From the NCBI GenBank assembly GCA_916610825.1, contig OU744450.1, positions 2,630,578 through 2,694,577 on the forward strand: DNA of 64,000 nt. The letters run 5' to 3'. Each line of letters starts with the position of its first letter. The first letter of the stretch is position 1. The DNA is from Haliclystus octoradiatus (Eukaryota > Cnidaria > Staurozoa > Stauromedusae > Haliclystidae). The position numbers and the translations under genes are program-made. The notes under the pieces are model-generated. The model was not told the origin of the DNA, ran no database searches, and saw nothing but the letters and a program-made list of their open reading frames with translations. Of this stretch, positions 45,961 through 57,111 are shown piece by piece.

Positions 45961-46390
45961 ATTAGTCAAAATCATAGGTCAAAATATAACAAAGTTGGGC
46001 AAAGGCTTTACGAACTCGAATTGAAAAATTAATTCGAACTCTATTGAAGATATGGCTTTGGAGGATTCTAAAATTCTGTAAAAAGGCGATTTATTATGTA
46101 TATTTAACAAGCCATAAATTAAAAAAAAATTTAGGACCATTTGTGCCAGGTCTGTTTGTAATCGACGATTTGATTAATTAATATTGTCCATTGAAAATTT
46201 AGTTAGTATTATATACCAAAATAACCCTTTAAGTTTAACAGTATACACACTTTTAACTCAAGTTCAACCAAGCTAAGCTAACCTGGGTAGCTCGGTTGTA
46301 TTCACACTAGTAGACCGAGCGCCACAGAACTAAAACGGCAGGTTTCTCCGGGCAACTTAAAAATCACATAAAATTTTTAAAATCACTAAA

Positions 46391-46494
46391 TCGTCATCGT
46401 TTTCTGCTTTCCTTTCATTGAAGATGTCTTGTGCAGGCAAACAATTGATAATATTAACAAACAATATTAAAGCCAAGGTAAACACCAACTGCAT
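46391..46494 (-). pseudogene. 5' fragment of the helical secreted protein gene
   Basis: About 104 bp nearly identical to the start of the gene at 41348-42640. It encodes the same signal peptide and the first 34 or so residues, then stops being homologous at the duplication edge (46391). The rest of the gene is absent. Part of copy B of the segmental duplication. Confidence 0.85.
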
Positions 46495-46845
46495 GTTTGC
46501 AATCTAGAAATTAATGGAATGTGGAACATCATTCTAAGATAAGTAGGATGTTATAATTAATTGTATTTGGAGTTTGTTTTCATTTAATCACATTTCAGTC
46601 GAAACCATCATTATTGGAAATAGCTTTTAAAGGGAAGTCAAATAGTCGCAGCAGGAGCAGTTAAAAACATGTATTAGTTGGAAACAAACCTAAAGAAATT
46701 TCGTGTCTCACTACTAAGAAGATTCGAGTCACTTGAGTTGCTCATCAAAAGCGTCAATAAAAATGATTGTTGCGTCATGAGGCACGAGGAAAGCGTAAGA
46801 AAGTCAAGAGCTGCCGCAGCATCTTTATAAACACTCGCGTTTATA

Positions 46846-47723
46846 GATAGATGTTTATTTAATCATGTAAAACACTTAATAATAATAATTTACAAATCAA
46901 CGTAGTTGAATGTTAATTAGTGATACATGATAAGGTTAATCCCTGAAGCAATCAATGCTTGTTTATTTGGGATACCTGTAAATTTATAAAATGATTAAAG
47001 AAATGTTATATTTAGATAATTTGTAAACTTTAAAACAACATTTAAATAAGAATAGTAAACACTGAGAATGATAATAATAGTAATATTAAATATGGCTAAA
47101 TGAACAGAATAAATTATAAAATGTTTCAAATACATTTGAAAATATAGAATAAACAATATTATAAAAGGTGTGAAATACATTTGAAAATATGATTTAATTA
47201 CAGTAGATAATAAACTCAGTTGGAAAACCAACTATATGGTTAATGAGGAGGAAAGAATTATGAAGGGGACTAGAAGAATGAGCAAATGAAGAAATAAGAT
47301 TTAATAGTCACAACAGATATTGCAGTTCTTGACAGTGCAGACATCATAGTATCTTTCTAGAAACAATGTTTTTAACTTCCTAGAAAAACCATGAGTCGGT
47401 ATATTGAAATCAAAATTGAACTTGAAACCATTCCAGAGGGAAAGAAACTGAAAACTGGGGTAGTTTTGTAATGCAGATGTTTTTGCATGAGGTACGACAA
47501 AAATGTTTTGTTTTCGACGATGACGTGGCTGAAAGACAAAAACTTTTTTAAAATGTGATGGAACTGTACCCTTGATGACATTATGCAGAAACAGTAAGAC
47601 TTTAGAAGTGTAAAGATCCTCCAACTGAAGAATACCAAGGCGTTTACATAAAGGTTCTGCATGGGTACGAGGTCTCACCCCCATAATAATTCGAATGCAT
47701 TTTTTGTGTAAGATGTTTAACGA
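46846..47723 (-). mobile_element. 5'-truncated LINE insertion, second family
   Basis: It is present in copy B of the segmental duplication and absent from copy A at the matching site (GTTTATATAACCC near 44195). It is flanked by TTATA at 46841-46845 and again from 47724. A minus-strand frame (47301-47684 and upstream codons) reads HKKCIRII, LGILQLEDLYTSKVLLFLHN and FQFLSLWNGF, the C-terminal tail of a LINE reverse-transcriptase ORF. The 3' end lies at the low coordinate. Confidence 0.8.
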
Positions 47724-47965
47724 TTATATAACCCAGATTGCACAAGAAAGTGTTTAATATTTGATTTATAAAATAGAAATATCTCACGCTTTCAACAAAT
47801 TTTTTCCCTTGCATGTATGATCAGGCGTATCGTTCAATATTAAGCTCGCCGTGATTCGAAGCAATATTCTTGTTTACCCAGGTTACCGTTCGTCATAGCC
47901 GAATCATGACATTCAAATTCCTTTCGAATCACAACTTTTTTCATCAACTTGACAATTGCATTTAT

Positions 47966-48036
47966 ACTTTGGTTTAATTTAGTTAAACAATGTATGTTAT
48001 ACAAACATACATTGTTTAACTAAATTAAACCAAAGT
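47966..48036. repeat. Perfect 33-bp palindrome
   Basis: The arms 47966-47998 (ACTTTGGTTTAATTTAGTTA...) and 48004-48036 are exact inverse complements around a 5-bp loop (ATACA). The paralogous site near 44490 has only the one-sided AACTAAACTAAACTAAC sequence. Confidence 0.9.
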
Positions 48037-48228
48037 TTGAATAAATTAACATTAAAATTTACGATAAATTAGTAAAGTTTCGCACATACTATATCTGGTA
48101 TGTTAATAGAACCCATAATAGATATGGCATTTATTCTTTGGGTACATATACTTAGTCTTTGTTTTAGAAAACTTCTTGCTCTTTTTCATTGGAAATGTCT
48201 ATCAAAGCGTAGAAGACCTTCGCACAAC

Positions 48229-48447
48229 TGTAGTATTCATAATAATTAGCATAATTAGTTATTAGTCTCTTTTGTATGTAACCTCGTAATCGTGTAGTAT
48301 AAATAGCTTTGTAATCATTTAGTTTAGATAGAGTGTTATTCAAGCAGTGGTATATGCTGTATGTTATTAATTATATCTTTGACTTTATACAATTGACTAC
48401 TTATTGTTGTTACCATTCTCTGGCTAGAGTTAATACAGAACTCTACA
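48229..48447 (+). repeat. 5' LTR of outer element
   Basis: TG...CA ended, 219 bp; TATA box at 48298-48306, expected transcript start about 48327. Confidence 0.9.
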
Positions 48448-48463
48448 CTCTATATTTGTGAGA

Positions 48464-49525
48464 ATGGCTACTTTTCGTGGTCGATTGCCACCCGAATTTG
48501 ACCCTGGACAACGTAACGCTTATGACCGCTTTACAAAATGGAAGGCAACATTTTCAAATTATATGCTTGCAACAGACCTTGATGAAAAGTCAGAAGAAAA
48601 GAAACTGGCTATATTATACAACGTGGCTGGAGATGATTTCAGAAGATTTGTTAAAAAAAATTGTCAATTTGGATTTCAACTGGTTGAAAACTCGACAAAC
48701 GTGCTTACCGAAATTGAACGAATATTGAAACCTCAAAGACGGAACCTGGAATATCGGTGTCGATTGTTAGATTTGAAACAAACACGTGATGAAACAATAC
48801 ATGAATTTCTACAGCAATTACGAGCATTGTATCAGGAATCTGGTTATACAGACAGAAATCTCACAGGTGAACTATTAATTCGTGATCTACTGATTAGAGG
48901 CATTAAAAACGACGACGTGAAACGCCTCGTTTTACAGCAAGATATTGATAATTTAGAAATTGATCAATGTATGCGTTTAATATCTACTTTCGAAACAGTA
49001 AGCGATACCGTTTTAACGCCATCTACATCCGATACAAACGCAGTCATAGATGATTGTAAATATTGCGGTAAAAATCCTTTAAGAGGTAAATGTCCTGCAT
49101 ATCGTAAAACGTGTTCAAAATGTGGTAGATTAAATCATTTTAGTGCTGTTTGTCTATCAAAATCAAAAGTGTCGTCACACTCGCGTGATAGATCTGATAA
49201 CCGTGATGCATCTACATCAAGTAAAAATAAATATGATAATAAGAAATCTGATAAACGTAATAGCAAGTCGAAATCTAAATCCCGCTCAGAAAGAGCGGCA
49301 GCAGTAGTTTATTCCGATTCTGATTCGTCTGACACACCTTCAGATAGTTCTTTTGCCGTCCATTCTAACACTCCCGGCAAGAGGGCATATGTTGATTTAT
49401 GGGCGTTTGATAAAAAAATAACGTTTCTTATCGATCCTGGCAGTACGTCTACTATGATACCGTTTAATATTTTAAAATATGCCAAGGATCTTACGCAACC
49501 AACTGATAAATTTGTAAAACCATAA
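48464..49525 (+). CDS. Outer element gag with nucleocapsid and start of protease
   Basis: About 353 aa. The capsid-like helical N-terminus has an FTKWKATFSNYM block. Two Cys-rich knuckles follow (CKYCGKNPLRGKCPA and CSKCGRLNHFSAVC). A basic Ser/Lys linker leads to a retropepsin-like FLIDPGSTSTMIP. The usual catalytic Asp-Thr/Ser-Gly is here Asp-Pro-Gly. The frame ends at 49525; related coding continues in another frame up to the nested insertion, so a frame change separates the two. The ATG at 48464 is only 16 nt past the LTR. Confidence 0.85.
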   Translation: MATFRGRLPPEFDPGQRNAYDRFTKWKATFSNYMLATDLDEKSEEKKLAILYNVAGDDFRRFVKKNCQFGFQLVENSTNVLTEIERILKPQRRNLEYRCRLLDLKQTRDETIHEFLQQLRALYQESGYTDRNLTGELLIRDLLIRGIKNDDVKRLVLQQDIDNLEIDQCMRLISTFETVSDTVLTPSTSDTNAVIDDCKYCGKNPLRGKCPAYRKTCSKCGRLNHFSAVCLSKSKVSSHSRDRSDNRDASTSSKNKYDNKKSDKRNSKSKSKSRSERAAAVVYSDSDSSDTPSDSSFAVHSNTPGKRAYVDLWAFDKKITFLIDPGSTSTMIPFNILKYAKDLTQPTDKFVKP

Positions 49526-49762
49526 TAGCAAAGCTATTCGTATTACCGCCGAGGGCACCGTTGGTTTATCCGCTTCACCAAATCATAGCCCGCTCAAAAT
49601 TACAGCGAAATGTACTGATAATATGACGTGTCCATTACTTAGTTATTCTGATTATTTAAATTTAGGTGGTCAGCCGTTGACTTTACCAAAAGAATATTTT
49701 GTACAAATGAATGAGACTACATTGTTAGGAAGTATTGGCACGGCTACACTACAAATAAAACC
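49526..49762 (+). pseudogene. Outer element pro-pol junction, left of the nested insertion
   Basis: An open stretch (AIRITAEGTVGLSASPN, then LPKEYFVQMNETTLLG) in a frame different from the end of gag. It runs up to the target duplication AAACC at 49758-49762, where the nested element interrupts it. Confidence 0.65.
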
Positions 49763-49940
49763 TGTTATGTGTTGTATTATAACGAAAGAAATTAAGGAAA
49801 GGCAATAACTCATAAAAAACGTCCGTGACATTCAAAACTCAACTCAAGACTGTTTATGTAATCGGATTAAGGAATCTGTAATATTATATCTATGTAATTA
49901 GCTAGACTGAAACGCAATGATGTCATATTATCATATATCA
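49763..49940 (-). repeat. 3' LTR of nested element
   Basis: 178 bp, same limits as its partner at 54249-54426. Confidence 0.9.
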
Positions 49941-50087
49941 TTACCCCTTCGTTAATTAGTTAATAGTTATGCTGCAAATGGGTATCAATCTGAAATCTCT
50001 AAATGTTATTTATTCTTGTTAATTAATTATGTTTTAACGTAATGTCAAATACTAATAGATTTCTAGTTTTAGTTTCTAGTTAATGCT

Positions 50088-52892
50088 TTAGTATCCAAGT
50101 CTAAGTGGAGGTCTTCCAGCATTGATACGTCGTGGGTAGCGTCTATCATTAGCTTGCGTTGTCTGCTGATGTATGTCTTCTTCAATGGTGATATCTTTAA
50201 GTGGTAATGCTGGTCTGTGTTTAATTAGCTTTCGAGCGTTCCATGTTTGACCATCAGATAATTCGTAGCTATACTTGCCTAGAACTTTTGTAATAGTTCT
50301 TGGTTGACTGTATGGTGATTGACCTTTTAGTACTTGGGCTTTAGGCTTCTTACAACGGACCAGGTCTCCTTGAATGAAATGACTTTTGTTAGAGTCATTT
50401 ATGTTCTCTCCATAGTTTTTTGCCTTGAACCTTCCCTTCACTGCTTTGTCTCTTTCTTCGAGCGAGAGTGATGGTTTTGTTGTGTTGAACGCTGTAGTGA
50501 ATAGTTCTTGGTTTCGTATGTCAGAGTCACTGCGTATCTTCCATCCAAACATGAGTTCTGAAGGTGAAACACCATTGTTTGGTGCGGTTGCGCGATAAGA
50601 AGCCAATAATCGAAGTATTCCAGTTTTAAATGATCCACCTTCTGCAGTAATAATTTGGGTTCCTTGTTTGAGGCTTCGATTAAAAACTTCGACGAGTCCA
50701 TTTTCTGCTGGATTGTACACAGCTGTGGGTTTTTGTTTGATGTTCTTGTTTTTAAGATATTGAGTAAACTCATAACTTTTAAATTGTGGTCCATTGTCGG
50801 AGACGATTGTGTCTGGATTGCCGTATCTGGAGAACAGGTCGTTTAGCCAGGTGATCACTCTCGGGGAGGTGACGTCATCTGTGAGAAACACTTCCGGGAA
50901 ATTGCTAAAGTAGTCGACTATCGATACAATGAATCGTTGATGTTTGGGCACCGTGTGGAATGGGCCAGTGATGTCAATAGCGAGTTTCTTCCATGGTTTG
51001 CTTGGCTTCTCTATAGCTGCAACAGGAACTGTTTGTGGCTTTGATGATTTACCTACAGCAGCACAGCCAATGCAGGTTTGAACATACTGTGTAATTCTGT
51101 TAGTGCCACCGGGCCAATAGTACGCATCATTGTAGAGTTGTGTCATTGGTGTGATTCCTGGATGGCCAGAATGTAATAAGTCAAGTATTTGAGGTTGTAT
51201 ACTTCTTGGCACGACCAGGCGTTCTTGTCTGAACAGGCATGCGTCGTGAAAAGATAATTCTTCTCTTATGGTAAAGTAATATCTCATGTTTCCTGATAGT
51301 TGTCGTTTGGCTGGCCATGATGTTGAAATGTATTTTCGAACCAATTGGATATCTTTATCATCATTAGTAGATGCAATAAATTCGTCAGCAGTAACATGTG
51401 TTGGGTGTAGTAGAGATGCAATTATGATGTTGTCGTCGTCATTTTGAAGAGTTGATACTTCATCTGGTTTAAGTGATGTGCCTAATCTTGACAGCATGTC
51501 TGCAAATTCATTGTTCTTTCCTTTTACATGCTCAATGTCATAGTCAAAACAGCGCAGGTGATCATACCATCGGCTGATCCTTCTCGACGATCGCTTTGAT
51601 GGGAATCGAGTTAAGAGCGTTGTGAGCGATATCTGATCAGGCTTTAGTAGGAAATGTCGGCCCATCAAGTATTTTTCAAAATGTTCGCCTGCCCAAACAA
51701 ATGCTAATGCTTCTCTTTCAGGAGTGGAGTAATTTCTCTCAGAACTTGATAGTGTCTTTGATGCGAACGCTACAGGTCTTTCTGGCCCATTGTGTATTTG
51801 GGAAAGCATTGCCCCTACACCTACGTCTGATGCATCAGTGGTGACTTGTGTCTGGAGTCTTGGGTCGAACGGTATCAGTACTTCTGGTGATGTTATTCTA
51901 GCCTTCAGCACTGCAAACGACGTTTGGCATAAATCGGACCATTCGAATGATGCATTCTTTCTTGTCAACACTTTTAGAGGCTCTGTCAGTGATGCGTAGT
52001 CTCTAATGAAGGGGGCATAGTATTGGCAAGACCCAAGAAATTGCTGGATTTCGTTAGCGTTTTCTGGACTTCTAAGTGATTGTATTGCCAATATGTTTTT
52101 AGGATCGGGTGAAATAACTGTTCCGCTTGGTGTAGCTTTGATGTTATGACCCAAAAGTGTAGTTTCTTTTTGAGCTACTGTGATTTTACTTTTCTTCAAC
52201 CTGAGGATTTTAGCTTGTAGTTGTTCAAGAGCCATGCGTAGGCGTGCGTCATGCTCTTTTCTTGTTCTTCCTCTGACTAAGATGTCATCGCTGTAGGCAT
52301 GGACACCGGGGATACCTTGTACCGCTTTTTCAATCTCTCTCTGAAATGCTGAGCCTGAGTCGATGAGACCCACGGGTGCCCGTTTGAATTGGCAGAGACC
52401 ATGGCTTTCTGTTATGAATGCTGTTAGTGGGCGTGACTCTTCATCTAGTTCAAGATGGTAGTAGGTGGAACAGGGTGTGTTTGTGGTATGACGTCGTTGT
52501 TAAGACCGCCTTTGAAGTCAACTGTTAGTCTTGCTTCCTTCTTGTCTTTCTTCCAAACAAATTGGGCGGGGTGGACATACTCTGATCTTTCAATTTGCTC
52601 GATTATGTCTGCGTCAAGGAATTCTTGAACTGATTTGGCATGCTGCTTCTCGAAGTGCGATTGCAGGTCGACGTAGGCCAAATCTCTTGGGTGTTAACCC
52701 CTCTCGTAGAATGATTTTGTGTTTGTAGTCAGGTACCTTTCCCAGGTTGTCCTGAAAGAGATCAGGAAATTCATGTGTTAATGATGTGAGGAGTTCATCT
52801 GGCTCTAGAACTGCTGCTGTATCTTGATCTCTGCTGTTGACGCTGTTGATGACCTTGTTAGCTGGGTCAATTCGAACACCTAGTGTTGCCAA
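50088..52892 (-). pseudogene. Nested element pol (RT, RNase H, integrase), internally deleted
   Basis: The open frame 50088-52373 contains the RT catalytic AYSDDILV, an RNase H start (TTDASDVGVGAMLSQ), the H2C2 integrase finger (HSGHPGITPM ... CIGC) and integrase core residues (IDITGPF, VSDNGPQF, NGLVEVFN). The preceding RT part lies in two other frames (52614-52892 and 52445-52681), so there is a frameshift near 52650. About 20 or more residues including the first RT aspartate appear deleted near 52450. Not functional as it stands. Confidence 0.85.
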
Positions 52893-54160
52893 GTCATTGA
52901 TTCCAAGTACGGATACCTCTGTGCCATCGCTGTTTTGGTTGCCATGTACGTCATATGCAACGAAATTGTACCTAGCACGTTAGATACAACTGAAGAATCA
53001 AAGTTATGTAATGTTAAATTGTTTGGTGTTAATGCAATAGATGAAAAATGCTGATTATACAAATGTTTTGTTAATGTTGATACGTCTGCACCTGTGTCTG
53101 CCATTAAAGTAGTGTTAATTACTTTAGGGTGTGTCCCACTGACTGACTTAAGTTGGACTTGCATATTGATCTTGTTATCGGGTAAACTAATATGGCCAAT
53201 TGTTAGGGTGCGCTGGCTTGCATTTGGGGTGTTTCTAGGTTTCTTGCAAACTCTAGAAAAATGGTTGGATATGCCACAGTTGTCACACACTTTGCCTTTT
53301 GCAGGACAATTACTATTTCCGTGGAAATGACCTTCTTGGTCACATCCTAAACATTTTTTATAGTCAGTGTTCGTGCTATTATTGTTGCTGTTGTTGTTCT
53401 TACGATCACCGTTATCGTGCTTCTTGTTTTCAGCCGTTGTGTTTCGTTGTTTGTTACTATGGTGATTACCGCGTCTGTTTGACTTATATCCGGATATCGC
53501 ACTCACCGCCGTTGAGTGAAGTTGAGCGCTGTCCTTTTTTGCGGTTTCATGTGCACGAATGAAATCTATGATCACTGTTAAATCAGACTTATCATGCTCT
53601 GCAAAAAGTCTCTTCTGTACCTCTTTATCATAACAATTCAATACAATATTATCAGCCAGTGCATTGTTCTCAGCGGCATTTGTAGAAAGGTCACAGTCTT
53701 TTGCTAATATCCTTAATTCGGCTGTCCAGTGGTCTATGGTCTCGTCTTGTCGTTGCTGTCGTTCACGAAATGTTTTCAATGCAAGTCGTCTGTTCACTGT
53801 CGGTTTGAATAAATCTTCGCATTGTTTTTTAAATGTTTCATGTGTTCTGTCCCATTCTGTAGCGTTTGGTGTACCTAAGATCTTTCGCTGACCTTCTGCT
53901 CCTAGACATGCAAACAAGTCCAAGTTACGGGCCTTGTCTGTGAACAATTTTGGTGGTTGCTGGCCCCCTTCGTTGTTCGACGAAATAGCGTTGTCTATTA
54001 GCGGTGTTGTTGTGTTACTGTGTCGTTGTTTTTGTTGAAGCAAATTTAATTCCTTTCTTTCTACATATACCTCGAATATTGTTATCCATTGAGTCCACGG
54101 GATTGTTGGTTCACCGGGACACGGCATAAACTCACATGGTAAACCTTTGAAATCAGACAT
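52880..54160 (-). CDS. Nested element gag-protease, 426 aa
   Basis: The N-terminal capsid-like part has FPCEFMPCPGE-like (LPCEFMPCPGEPTIPW) and EVYVERKEL. Nucleocapsid knuckles follow (CLGCDQEGHFHGNSNCPA and CDNCGISNHFSRVC). The retropepsin motif LMADTGADVSTL is intact. Near the end the protease C-terminal region shifts into the pol frame (VSVLGINDLATLG) while this frame runs to a stop at 52880. Confidence 0.85.
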   Translation of the reverse strand: MSDFKGLPCEFMPCPGEPTIPWTQWITIFEVYVERKELNLLQQKQRHSNTTTPLIDNAISSNNEGGQQPPKLFTDKARNLDLFACLGAEGQRKILGTPNATEWDRTHETFKKQCEDLFKPTVNRRLALKTFRERQQRQDETIDHWTAELRILAKDCDLSTNAAENNALADNIVLNCYDKEVQKRLFAEHDKSDLTVIIDFIRAHETAKKDSAQLHSTAVSAISGYKSNRRGNHHSNKQRNTTAENKKHDNGDRKNNNSNNNSTNTDYKKCLGCDQEGHFHGNSNCPAKGKVCDNCGISNHFSRVCKKPRNTPNASQRTLTIGHISLPDNKINMQVQLKSVSGTHPKVINTTLMADTGADVSTLTKHLYNQHFSSIALTPNNLTLHNFDSSVVSNVLGTISLHMTYMATKTAMAQRYPYLESMTWQH

Positions 54161-54248
54161 GCTAATGACAACGTGAATGACTTACCGACCAAAATACAGG
54201 ATGATGATGTGGGTTCGTAACAATTAAATGAATATACCTCGTCGCCAA

Positions 54249-54426
54249 TGTTATGTGTTGTATTATAACGAAAGAAATTAAGGAAAGGCAATAACTCATA
54301 AAAAACGTCCGTGACATTCAAAACTCAACTCAACACTGTTTATGTAATCGGATTAAGGAATCTGTAATATTATATCTATGTAATTAGCTAGACTGAAACG
54401 CAATGATGTCATATTATCATATATCA
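54249..54426 (-). repeat. 5' LTR of nested element
   Basis: 178 bp; primer-binding-site-like TTGGCGACGAGG abuts it on the minus strand at 54237-54248. Confidence 0.9.
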
Positions 54427-56967
54427 AAACCTAATGCTCAACCTGCTGTACAGGGCGCTCGAAAGCTACCTTTCAGGTTACATGAATCCGTTTCAAATGA
54501 GCTTGATCGTTTAGAAAATTTAGGAATAATCGAGCGTGTATTAAAGCCTAGTAAATGGTTATCGCCAATTGTTGTAGCTAAGAGAAAAAATAATAAAATT
54601 CGAATTTGTGGCGATTTTCGTAAATTGAATGAATCTATACAACGGGAACGGTTTGTTATTCCAACCGCTGATTCATTTTTTGCTAAACTAAACGGAGCAA
54701 AGCTCTTTTCTATTCTCGATTTAGAAAGCGGTTTTCATCAATTAAAATTAGATGAATCATCTTCGGATTTGACAACAATAGCGACACACCGTGGTAATTA
54801 TCGGTATTTACGCTTACCGTTCGGTGTTAGTTCGGCACCAGAAATATTTCAAAGAACAATGACCGATCATTTGTCTGATCTTAATGGTTGTATGGTGTAT
54901 ATAGACGATATATTGGTATATGGTAAGGACAAAGCTGAACACGATTTAAATTTATCTGCTGTTAAAGAACGTCTCAATTCTATTGGTGCAAAGTTGAATA
55001 AAAGTAAATGTAAGTTTGCACAACGTGAGCTATTACATCTAGGACATACAATTTCAGACGAGGGTACTTCACCAGATCAACAGAAGATTGTAGAAGCATT
55101 ATCACTTTCTGCATCTACTACAATTGCTGAAGCCCGTAGAGTGTTAGGGATGTTGAATTATTTACAGAAATTTCTTCCCAATCTCTCAACTAATGTGAAA
55201 TCTATCAGAGACATCATCAAAGGACAGTTTGATAATGAAGCAGTAAACAGTGCCTGGAAACATGTTAAGGTGGCACTGGCAGAAGCAGCTAAAACTACAT
55301 TTTCATTTTACGATTGTAACGCTCGTACAGCTATTTTGTGTGACGCAAGTCCTTATGGCTTAGGCGCTGTACTTATGCAGTTTATTAACAACAATTGGAC
55401 TCCGGTGTTAACAGCTAGTCGTTCGTTAACATCTACTGAGCAGAAATACTCACAAATGGAACGCGAGTTGTTAGCTATAGTCTTTGGCGCAACACGTTTC
55501 CGGCAATTTATATTAGGGGGAACAGTTGAATTTTGGACAGACCATAAGCCCCTAGAATCAATATGGTTGAAACCATTTGAAGCAATTCCACCTCGCCTTC
55601 AACGTATGATGTTACGATTGCAACCATATGGATCAAATATCATTTATAAACCGGCGAAAGAAAATAGGAATATTTTGCCTGATACTTTATCACGTTCACC
55701 ATCTATTAAGAACACTCCTGAGCTGAGTGTTAATGATTATAGCGAAATTTGTTCGATAGCTATTGACGATTTTGAACACTTTTTAGATCCTAATTTTGTT
55801 ACATTAAGAGACGTAGAGCTAGAAACAGCTGCTAGTAATGCCCTGACACGTATCATCGAAGCAATAGAATATAATAATTGGTCTAGTATTCCGGAAGTTT
55901 TAGAACCATATTTTAAAGAACGTTTTAATTTATCTGTTTTGCAGAAGCCACGAGTACTCATGCGTGGTACTCAAGTAGTTATTCCGTCTAGTTTACGTGA
56001 ACGTTTAATCAAACTAGCACATGATAGTCATCTTGGACTTAAAACAACACTGTCTCAACTTTCATCTGTCTGGTGGCCTGGTCTTTCTGCAGAGGTAAAG
56101 TCTACAATAGCTTCCTGTGAGACATGCAGAGAAGTTTCTCAACGATGGCCTGAGTTGGAATTGAAGCCATCAGAAGTTCTACCACCCTGGCATACTTTGG
56201 CGACGGACATTTTCCATGTTGATGGTAAGCCATATTTATCTGTCGTTGATTACGGTTCACGTTATCCTGAAGTGTTTCCACTAAAACATGAGAAAACACC
56301 TGAAGTAATTGATGCATTAGAAGCTCTATTTTGTCGCCATGGACCTTGTCTTGAACTAATGTCAGACAATGGATCCCAATTCACCTCAAAAAAGTTCAAA
56401 CGATTTTGCAAAAGTTGGGGTGTGGTGTTACGTAATTCACCTCCTCGTTACCCTCGTTCTAATGGAATGGTAGAACGATTTCATAGGACATTTAAATATC
56501 GTTGGACAAGAACAGATGACCTTACACGAACACAGCGTTTACGTCATGTGCTATTTACAATAAGATCCACAGTACATCGTATGATTGGTACATCTCCTCT
56601 ACATGCTCTAATGGGACGTAAACCTGTTACACCAATTCCTGCGGTGTCATCAAACAAACCTGTCAATGTAAATCATCAAATTAAAGCTAAAGCAGCTATG
56701 AAACTATTTCATGATCAACAAAAACTTGTATCAAATTTACCAACTCCAAATGAAGGAGAAAGAGTAATATTACGTGATGGAGGAGGAGATATAATTCGTG
56801 GTAATGTTATATCGTCGTCACCTCGTCGTACTACCGTTGAAACAGAATCTGGTTGAACATTAGTTCGCGCTCGTTCTCACGTGAGAACAACATCTCGTTT
56901 AACTCGGTCAGGTCGCATAAGTAAACCACCTGTAAGATTTGACCCGTCTAATCCAGACACTCATTAA
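54427..56967 (+). pseudogene. Outer element pol (RT, RNase H, integrase), one in-frame stop
   Basis: An open frame of about 810 codons after the nested insertion. RT blocks are ICGDFRKLNESI, FSILDLESGFHQ, LPFGVSSAPEIFQR and the catalytic VYIDDILVY. RNase H begins ILCDASPYGLGAVL. The integrase has an H-H-C-C finger (SHLGLKTTL ... CETC) and the core ATDIFHVDG, MSDNGSQFTS, NGMVERFHRTF. TGA at 56854-56856 interrupts the frame near the C-terminus, and open coding resumes in the same frame to TAA at 56965-56967. Apart from the insertion and this stop it is well preserved. Confidence 0.85.
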
Positions 56968-57111
56968 AGGGATTCGTATTTATTAAAAGCGATTCTATTA
57001 AATCGGATTTTACGATTAATCATCAATTATCAATTCAACTTATTACTATTTAATTCTAACTATTCAATTATCGTTTATTCGTTTTTAATATTCTTTAGAA
57101 GAAATAGCGAG

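Larger units (their letters stand above)
49763..54426 (-). mobile_element. Second Gypsy (Mag-like) LTR element nested in the first, minus strand
   Basis: Two 178-bp LTRs at 49763-49940 and 54249-54426 (TGTTATGTG...ATATCA) differ at roughly one position that I can see. AAACC is duplicated on both sides (49758-49762, 54427-54431). Immediately inside the 5' LTR (minus strand) is TTGGCGACGAGG, a primer-binding-site-like sequence. A purine tract GAAGGGG precedes the other LTR. The gag and pol frames are partly broken. Confidence 0.92.
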
